DNA from: an uncultured Muribaculaceae bacterium
Lineage (GTDB): Bacteria > Bacteroidota > Bacteroidia > Bacteroidales > Muribaculaceae
Reading direction: 5' to 3'
Assembly (NCBI GenBank): GCA_947381945.1
Contig: CANCXM010000031.1
Location: 1 to 36,654, forward strand
Length of the DNA: 36,654 nt
In this document: piece by piece, positions 30,718 to 36,654 of the stretch
How positions within the stretch are numbered: the first letter of the stretch is position 1
Layout of the letters: every line of letters starts with the position of its first letter
The notes under the pieces: model-generated
Seen by the model: the letters and a program-made list of their open reading frames with translations, nothing else
Told to the model about the DNA's origin: nothing
Database searches by the model: none
Translations under genes and position numbers: made by a program

Positions 30718-32439
30718 TCAGATTTCAAATTTACCGAGAGTCCTCACTGTTTCGGCAAAATGTTCCTTGGGAATGCAGGCTTTATTGCGAACCCGGAGGC
30801 GATTATTGTAGACCGTCTGTGCCGAACAATGAAGAAGAGCGGCAATCTTAACAGAATCTGTGATGCCGAGACGGACAAGAGCATAAATGCGAAGAGGCGT
30901 GTTGAGAAGTTCTCCTTCTCCAAGGATTATCTGCTCGTCGGGACGCAGAAGCTTGTTGAATTCCCTGACGAAATCCGGGAAAAGATTCAGGAAAATTGTG
31001 TCGAAGCTATGATAGAACTCCTTAAGCTCACTCTGAACCATCGATGGAGAATCGACCGACTTGCGCAAAGCCTCAATCTGGCCGGTTTTCAATTTTCGCG
31101 ACACATCCTTACGAAACGACTCAAGTTTGTTGATATAATCGCTGCATATCGAAAACATCTGTCCGACATATTCCTCCTTTATGAGATTGGACTCCTTAAG
31201 CTGCATGTTGACATTGCTCAAATCGGAATTGACCTCCTTGAGACGACGGTTGGTTGCATCCTGCGCCTCACGCAGAACAGTCAGTTCCGCCACACTCTCC
31301 TTCAGCTCCCGGTTGAGGCGTGACAGTCGGCCACGCGATTCATTGAGCCGCTTGTTCTTGCGCACAATCATGAATATCGCCACAATCAGCACCGTGGACA
31401 GTACCCCGAGTATGACAAGATAGGCGTGGAGACGCTTTCGCTGCGACACATCCCTCCGTCCATACGTCTCGCGAATGTTTTTTTCAAGGTTGGCCAGCGT
31501 GAAGGCACGCACACGGTTGTGGAAACTCTGCGCCTGCTGCTGGCAATAATTCACATAGGCGTATGCACGGTCGATATTACCCTCGGCAAGCATCAGTTTG
31601 CCGAGTTCCTCGAGAGAAGCCATATCTTTATTGGCGATTTTTGTATCGCAGATGGCAGATATGGCAAGATATTTGATTCGGTTCTCGACATCCTCCTCCT
31701 TCTCGTAAAGACGGGCCAAAACATAGGCTTTCATGGCATCCGTACGCGAGTCCATGGCTGCAGAATCGACATCCGCCTTAAGCTCGGCAATCATGTCTTT
31801 ACGCTCTGCCTGCGAAGAATTGAGAATGACCCACGCGCGATACCACAGATACATGGGGTCACCGGCGGAGGCATGAAGGAGTGTGGAATCCTGATAGGCA
31901 CGGCTCTGTATGTAGTAATCGGTCGACGCAGTACGGTCCTGACCGAGATACTGTCCGTAATGGGAATACAGATATGCCATCTGGTTATAATAATCTGCCA
32001 TAAGATACTCAGGAATCTCCGCGACATCCACACCGTCAATTATATCCTGAGCCTCCTTCAGCAGACCGGTCACAGAAAGGATGAATGACCTGTTTATATC
32101 CCACTCTATGCGCCGCGATGTGTCACCTAAGGAAAGCGCGATGGCATGGTTACGGTTGGCATAGGCCATGGCGGAATCTGCGTTATAGACCGAATACTCC
32201 TCGAAAAGATTCTTGTTTGACCAATAACGCTCCTCTATGGATCTGGCCTGGTCTTCCTTTTTATGCAGTTCAGAAAGACGATGGCGCTTGACACCGTCCC
32301 ATTCATCGTGGTTTTCGAGCACAAAGTCGAGTTGGCGCAACACGTCCTCGGTATCGGCATTATGAGCCGACACCGGCAGGAGAAATCCTGCCAGTGCCGG
32401 CACTGCCAATAATAAAAACAATCTATATATTGACATCAT
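30718..32439 (-). CDS. DUF6377-type membrane-bound PUL regulator
   Basis: 573 aa predicted transcription regulator spanning the inner membrane. Residues 1-25 are a signal peptide; 30-335 form a helical, TPR-like periplasmic sensor region. One transmembrane helix (338-359) follows, then a cytoplasmic coiled coil (362-420) and a DUF6377-like domain with EEYVGQMFSICSDYINKLE (422-440). The C-terminal helix-turn-helix (about 520-560) carries LGITDSVKIAALLHCSAQTVYNNRLRVRN, with a LuxR-like recognition helix. No kinase or receiver is present, so the signal passes directly from periplasm to DNA, as in SusR-like regulators. The gene lies 13 nt after the lyase/GH88 gene, so it is co-transcribed with enzymes rather than placed apart, giving possible positive feedback. 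Confidence 0.88.
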   Translation of the reverse strand: MMSIYRLFLLLAVPALAGFLLPVSAHNADTEDVLRQLDFVLENHDEWDGVKRHRLSELHKKEDQARSIEERYWSNKNLFEEYSVYNADSAMAYANRNHAIALSLGDTSRRIEWDINRSFILSVTGLLKEAQDIIDGVDVAEIPEYLMADYYNQMAYLYSHYGQYLGQDRTASTDYYIQSRAYQDSTLLHASAGDPMYLWYRAWVILNSSQAERKDMIAELKADVDSAAMDSRTDAMKAYVLARLYEKEEDVENRIKYLAISAICDTKIANKDMASLEELGKLMLAEGNIDRAYAYVNYCQQQAQSFHNRVRAFTLANLEKNIRETYGRRDVSQRKRLHAYLVILGVLSTVLIVAIFMIVRKNKRLNESRGRLSRLNRELKESVAELTVLREAQDATNRRLKEVNSDLSNVNMQLKESNLIKEEYVGQMFSICSDYINKLESFRKDVSRKLKTGQIEALRKSVDSPSMVQSELKEFYHSFDTIFLNLFPDFVREFNKLLRPDEQIILGEGELLNTPLRIYALVRLGITDSVKIAALLHCSAQTVYNNRLRVRNKACIPKEHFAETVRTLGKFEI

Positions 32440-32452
32440 TTGAAAGCATTTA

Positions 32453-34816
32453 TCATTTAAAGCATTTATTTACGTCGCGCTTTCTCATCAGCGCTTCGAG
32501 ATAGTAATAGTCGGCATAGATGATAGGCACATCAATCTCAGAGCCAGCAGGGTGATGACCTGTAGAGTGGTCAAGAATAAAGCCCTCCTTCTCCTCCGGG
32601 GCCACAGTGTAGCCTTCCGTAAGACTTGCGAGAATCGCATCTGCCGTCTTACGGTAGCCGGCGGCACAATCAGCATCGACATAACATGCCAACTCATAAA
32701 GTCCCGAGGCAATGAGCGATGCAGCTGAGGCATCGCGGGGCACCGAACGATTATCGGGGCTTTCCGTCCCGGGGGCTTTCATGTCCCAATAGGGAATATG
32801 GTCAGCGGGCATATTCGGAAGTGACAGGAACCAATCGGCGATGCCTCGGGCATGGTCAAGATAACGCGGGTCCTTGGTGTAACGGTAACACATTGTGTAG
32901 CCATAAAGGCCCCAGCCCTGTCCACGGCTCCAGAATGAATCGTCGGAATATCCCTGATGTGTCATCTTCATCCGTGGAGTGCCGTCAGACGGGTCATAGT
33001 CAACAACATGGAATGAGGAACGGTCAGGACGGAAATGATTTTTCAGTGTGACGTCGGCATGGCTCACAGCAACGTCGCGGAATTTCCTATTGCCGGTCGC
33101 ATCGGCCATCTTGAAGAGCATCTCGAGATTCATCATATTGTCGATGATTACAGGATATTTCCACTTCTGAGCATTGTGGTCCCAGGAGCGGATGGCTCCG
33201 ACGGTCGGGTTGAAACGTGTGCATAAAGTCCGGGCTGCCTGATGGACAACATCGAAATAGCTCTGTTCGCCCGTCAGTTCCCACGCTTTGCCGAAACTGT
33301 CGCCTATCATGAATCCAAGGTCATGCGTTCCGCCGTGCATCTTGGCTTCCTCGATGGGCCATGTATATGTGACGGCCTGCTGCCGCCAATAGGGGTCATT
33401 GGTAAACTCATACATCATCCACAGTTCACCGGGAAAGAATCCTGAGGTCCAGTCGTGGGGATGCACGAGAGCAAGGGAGCCATCGGATTTGAGAGAACGC
33501 GGACTCACACGGCGTTTGGAGGCGTTGGCCTCTTTCTTCTTTTCAGCATTGGTGCGCTTAATCGCATGGTTGAGTTGCACGGAAGCGTTGGCAAAAGCAT
33601 CGTCAACGTCATCGGGAGTATAGTAGAGAAGCGTGAAACGGTCGGACGGCTTGAAGACACGATGGGCCTGATAAAGTTTCCTGTAGTCAGTGCGCGCTGT
33701 GTCAACCATTGTCGCAACCCTCCATAGGTCGCGCACAACGTCCTGCTGTTTGCTTTCCCATCCGCCGAGCTGCTGTCCGGGCCATTCGGTCACGTCCTTG
33801 CCGAGATATGAAGCCATGAAATCCATCGCCTTGTAGAAGTTGCGGCCTTCAGCATCAGTGGCATTGTCGATTTTTATATCTCCCAGCTTATTAGCCATCT
33901 GAAAGATGTCGATAAAGTGCGTCAGGTTATAGTGCGAATAATGATACGACAGAGTTCGTCTCATTTCATGGGGTTGCGTCCCATCCGGAGCTATCTGGGT
34001 GAAGATGCGTTTGGCAGGGACATCACCGATTATCTTGCGGGCGAGATTATTGCGCCCGACATACATGGCAATGGCTATAACCTGGGCATCATAAGCGGTG
34101 GAGTGATTGTTGGCTGCACGCGCTTCTTCAATTCCTTGTCCGGATGTGAGCATCCAGTCGAGAAGAGATTCCATCCAGCGTTTCAGTTCCTTGTCGTTCT
34201 TTTTAGTCCATGATTTTGAGCCTGACAACAATGCCACGCCGTCAAGCATCTCGACGAAAGAGTAGCCATCGAGCACTCCGTAGGACCGACCTTTGTTTCC
34301 GTTTACTCCGGGTACCATCTGGGCATATTCGAAATGAGGATTCATGCGGGTATCCTTGTCAAGGAACCATACTTTGAGAAGTTCTGCAGCTTTAGCCGCA
34401 TAACGCTCGTCGCCGCTGAAATGCCATGCAAGCGCAAGAGTACTGACACGATGGGCTGTCAGACCAAGACGGTTACGGTCGTAAAGATTTATTTCAGGGT
34501 TGGTCACACCATCGTGGTTGACATACGGAAGGCCATCCGGTTTCGAGGGGTCGGGATGGAAATAACGGGCCAGGCTCGTGTAGTCATGGTTATTACCGCT
34601 CGGCGATGGTTTTTCTTTCATCATCACGCTTAGCGGAGCGGCATCAAGCAGGCCGTCGGCTTCATTGATGAGTGCGGAGTAGGCCTGCGAATACATAGGT
34701 CGTTCAAGCCGGGTCTTGACGAAATCAAGATGCTCGCGGCTCCATACAGATTGCGCGTAAACGGTACCGAATGCCGACAACAGCAGAGTCATTACCGATA
34801 TGAGTGATTTCTTCAT
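32453..34816 (-). CDS. Two-domain enzyme: alginate-lyase-fold (PL5/PL38-like) lyase fused to GH88 unsaturated glucuronyl hydrolase
   Basis: 787 aa, signal peptide 1-21 (ending VYAQ), probably periplasmic. Residues 25-410 form an (alpha/alpha) toroid lyase domain with ANNHS (235-239; Asn237 and His238) and EMRRTLSYHYS (284-294; Arg286/287 and Tyr291), which match the catalytic Asn/His/Arg/Tyr set of the PL5/PL38 clan. A basic linker (421-445) leads to residues 446-787, a GH88 domain with VHPHDWTSGFFPGELW, the catalytic Asp499 in THDLGFM and Asp559 in IIDNMMNLEML, and the binding loop SFWSRGQGWGLYGY. The lyase would cut beside a uronic acid, leaving a 4,5-unsaturated end, and the GH88 domain hydrolyses exactly that residue. 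Both active sites look intact. PL38 proteins known to me act on glucuronan; the substrate here is inferred. Confidence 0.88.
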   Translation of the reverse strand: MKKSLISVMTLLLSAFGTVYAQSVWSREHLDFVKTRLERPMYSQAYSALINEADGLLDAAPLSVMMKEKPSPSGNNHDYTSLARYFHPDPSKPDGLPYVNHDGVTNPEINLYDRNRLGLTAHRVSTLALAWHFSGDERYAAKAAELLKVWFLDKDTRMNPHFEYAQMVPGVNGNKGRSYGVLDGYSFVEMLDGVALLSGSKSWTKKNDKELKRWMESLLDWMLTSGQGIEEARAANNHSTAYDAQVIAIAMYVGRNNLARKIIGDVPAKRIFTQIAPDGTQPHEMRRTLSYHYSHYNLTHFIDIFQMANKLGDIKIDNATDAEGRNFYKAMDFMASYLGKDVTEWPGQQLGGWESKQQDVVRDLWRVATMVDTARTDYRKLYQAHRVFKPSDRFTLLYYTPDDVDDAFANASVQLNHAIKRTNAEKKKEANASKRRVSPRSLKSDGSLALVHPHDWTSGFFPGELWMMYEFTNDPYWRQQAVTYTWPIEEAKMHGGTHDLGFMIGDSFGKAWELTGEQSYFDVVHQAARTLCTRFNPTVGAIRSWDHNAQKWKYPVIIDNMMNLEMLFKMADATGNRKFRDVAVSHADVTLKNHFRPDRSSFHVVDYDPSDGTPRMKMTHQGYSDDSFWSRGQGWGLYGYTMCYRYTKDPRYLDHARGIADWFLSLPNMPADHIPYWDMKAPGTESPDNRSVPRDASAASLIASGLYELACYVDADCAAGYRKTADAILASLTEGYTVAPEEKEGFILDHSTGHHPAGSEIDVPIIYADYYYLEALMRKRDVNKCFK

Positions 34817-34829
34817 GAGAGATATGGGT

Positions 34830-36654
34830 TTAGATTTTTCTTATTTTAATAGCTGAAAGTGAGGTGGTGACACCATCCGTGGAAGGATTAAAGCGGATTG
34901 AAATGCCTTGCTCCCCATCCACACGGGTCGTATATTTCCGGCTGACCATGGTCTTTACTCCTGCGGTCGAACCCGGCGAGAATGCTTCCTCCACGGTGCG
35001 GCCATTAATGGAGATGTCCATGCTTGTCCATCTGCTGCCATCCTGACCGGAATTGTGTCCGAGCATATAAGCGGATTGAGCCGACGGTGAGGCAAGCTCG
35101 GCAAATGACAGTTCGACCTCATAATCACCGGGAACAACATCCAGACGATATTCTTCCAATCCGGTGACACAGCGTTGGAGTAGCGGGCCGTCAGCTGTGA
35201 GAGCAATTTCATCCTGACTCACACCGGATTTACCACTGATATGGCCATATAGGCCACCTGGCGTATAGGTGCGGTCAGGCAACCAGGTGAGACCGCTATC
35301 ATCCGAACGGAAATAGCAAGAGGAACCGACATTGACAGCAAATTCCTCAGTCGTCAGGTCAAGGCGCGCACCGGTGAGACCGATGGTATGGAGAGTGACT
35401 GTGGCTGCATCGAGAATCCTGTCAGGCGATGCACCTGAGGCAATCTCTATGAGGTTGTCGCCTTGAATGAGCGGCACATTGAAGATTGCATGACAGTTTG
35501 CCACTTCTTTGCGTCCGATGGTCCGCCCGTTGGCTTTAAGTATTACCGAAGGAAGATTGGTGTAGACTTTTACGGGATGTGTCACCCTACCCTCTCCATC
35601 AGGAATGTCGGTCCTTTCCGGCCAATCGCGCACTGCAATGTGGGCTACGGTATCAGACGCGACATCATGCCATACGGATTTGTAGTAATAGAAGACATCC
35701 TTTTTGCGACGGTCATTGGTGACGATTCCTTTATTATTTATATGTGGCATGGACTCGGCTCGGTTTGCCGAAGAGAAGTCTATGAAATTCCAGTGCGATG
35801 CTCCGGCGACAAAAACAGAGTCCTCTATGACAGGTAGATAATGTTCAAGATACTGCTGCTGATATTCCATGCTGAAATCAAACGGTTCAGGCTCCAGCGA
35901 ATGGAGACGCAAATCGGATCCCGCTCCGTATTCGCTGACAATCAACCGATGGTCGGGATGTTCGCGATGCTGACGAGACAGAAATTCCTCGAATCCGCGA
36001 CACTGTCCTCCATACCACCCCTGATAGAGATTCCACCCTTTGACATCGGTAATGCCGGAGAGTCCGGCTCCGTGATACACATCGCTGCCGTGAAAAGCCA
36101 TCGTACTCATACGGGTGGAGTCCTCGTCGACCAACACCTGTTCGAGCCGTCGGGCCAATACTAGTGTACGGGACTTTGTCGCATCCTGATTTTCGCGTGG
36201 CATACGGAGAAGTATCTCATTCATATATCCCCACATCGCGATTGAAGGATGATTGTAATGATTGCGAATCATCTCCCGCAGCATTATCTCGCAGTTATCG
36301 GCAAACTTTCCGCTTTCAGGGACATAATCTATGACCGGGATTTCTTCCCATGCAATCAGGCCAAGACGGTCGCACATCTCCAACACGGCATCATCCTGCG
36401 GATAATGACTTATGCGTATGAAATTGGCTCCCATCTCCTTAATCATCCTGATATCGCGACGGTGCTGCTCATCCGTAAGAGCTATGCCCATTGGCTTTTG
36501 GTCCTGATGACGGCACATTCCACGCAACTTGTAGGGCCTGCCATTGAGCATGAAGCGACCTGAATCGTCAAATCCAAATGTGCGGAAACCAAGATTTTCA
36601 CTTACAGAATCAATCTCTTCCCCGTCGATACACAACAGGACTTCAACACGGTAT
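34830..36654 (-). CDS. Glycoside hydrolase family 2 enzyme, 5' end outside the window
   Basis: The frame is open to the right edge, so only the C-terminal roughly 607 residues are visible; a TTG at 36635 is internal, not a start. The TIM barrel shows GMCRHQDQKPMG, the acid/base Glu in WGYMNE (36216 region) and the nucleophile Glu in IVSEYGAGSD (about 35930), so the enzyme should be active. A DUF4982-like sandwich follows (VKVYTNLPSVILKANGRTIG), then a malectin/CBM57-like domain near the C-terminus with YEVELSFAEL and WTSMDISINGRTVEEAF. GH2 enzymes of this shape are beta-galactosidases, beta-glucuronidases or beta-mannosidases; the specificity cannot be decided. It is the first visible gene of the operon, 13 nt before the lyase/GH88 gene. 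Confidence 0.9.
   Translation of the reverse strand, partial: YRVEVLLCIDGEEIDSVSENLGFRTFGFDDSGRFMLNGRPYKLRGMCRHQDQKPMGIALTDEQHRRDIRMIKEMGANFIRISHYPQDDAVLEMCDRLGLIAWEEIPVIDYVPESGKFADNCEIMLREMIRNHYNHPSIAMWGYMNEILLRMPRENQDATKSRTLVLARRLEQVLVDEDSTRMSTMAFHGSDVYHGAGLSGITDVKGWNLYQGWYGGQCRGFEEFLSRQHREHPDHRLIVSEYGAGSDLRLHSLEPEPFDFSMEYQQQYLEHYLPVIEDSVFVAGASHWNFIDFSSANRAESMPHINNKGIVTNDRRKKDVFYYYKSVWHDVASDTVAHIAVRDWPERTDIPDGEGRVTHPVKVYTNLPSVILKANGRTIGRKEVANCHAIFNVPLIQGDNLIEIASGASPDRILDAATVTLHTIGLTGARLDLTTEEFAVNVGSSCYFRSDDSGLTWLPDRTYTPGGLYGHISGKSGVSQDEIALTADGPLLQRCVTGLEEYRLDVVPGDYEVELSFAELASPSAQSAYMLGHNSGQDGSRWTSMDISINGRTVEEAFSPGSTAGVKTMVSRKYTTRVDGEQGISIRFNPSTDGVTTSLSAIKIRKI

Overview
The window looks like chromosomal DNA of a gut-type Bacteroidales, most plausibly a member of the Muribaculaceae or a close relative. 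The evidence is the SusC/SusD pair, the Bacteroidetes promoter signature (TTTG, about 20 bp, TAnnTTTG) in front of several genes, a DUF6377-type regulator, a DUF1599 plus DoxX/MauE operon, roughly even GC content, and a tRNA gene without an encoded CCA. The family assignment is an inference from gene content only.

Layout. Positions 1-5.3 kb hold a PiT phosphate transporter with a PhoU-like helical tail (minus strand). It is divergent from an OmpR-type response regulator and a histidine kinase, whose 3' end overlaps a convergent, poorly known Bacteroidales protein. Positions 5.4-12.5 kb are minus-strand housekeeping genes: a PduO-type cobalamin adenosyltransferase coupled to an ABC ATPase, pgk, nhaA, and a DUF1599-DoxX/MauE pair. 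Two copies of a roughly 180-200 bp nested-palindrome repeat lie just 3' of two of these operons. Positions 12.6-19.7 kb carry a TPR protein and gyrA (minus) divergent from clpC (plus), with promoters placed nearly back to back. Positions 19.8-21.1 kb carry tRNA-Ser(GGA) with a textbook promoter and terminator, then an FKBP-type isomerase and a NUDIX hydrolase.

Positions 21.2-36.65 kb form one polysaccharide utilization locus (PUL), all on the minus strand and running off the right edge. In transcription order it holds a GH2 enzyme (5' end outside the window), a two-domain enzyme joining an alginate-lyase-fold (PL5/PL38-like) lyase to a GH88 unsaturated-glucuronyl hydrolase, a DUF6377-type membrane regulator, SusC, SusD, a surface lipoprotein, a GH5 lipoprotein and a periplasmic GH3. 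My model is that the GH5 lipoprotein cuts a uronic-acid-containing beta-glycan at the surface, and SusC/D imports the oligosaccharides. The periplasmic lyase/GH88 fusion would then cut at uronate and strip the resulting unsaturated uronate, while GH3 and GH2 finish the remaining beta-linked sugars.

The most unusual items are the lyase-GH88 fusion with both active sites apparently intact, the repeat family that sits as a terminator and may also donate the nhaA promoter, the strong 14-bp hairpin in the nhaA leader, the 471-nt convergent overlap at the histidine kinase, and the long clpC leader with two candidate promoters. No CRISPR array, insertion sequence, rRNA or phage genes were seen.
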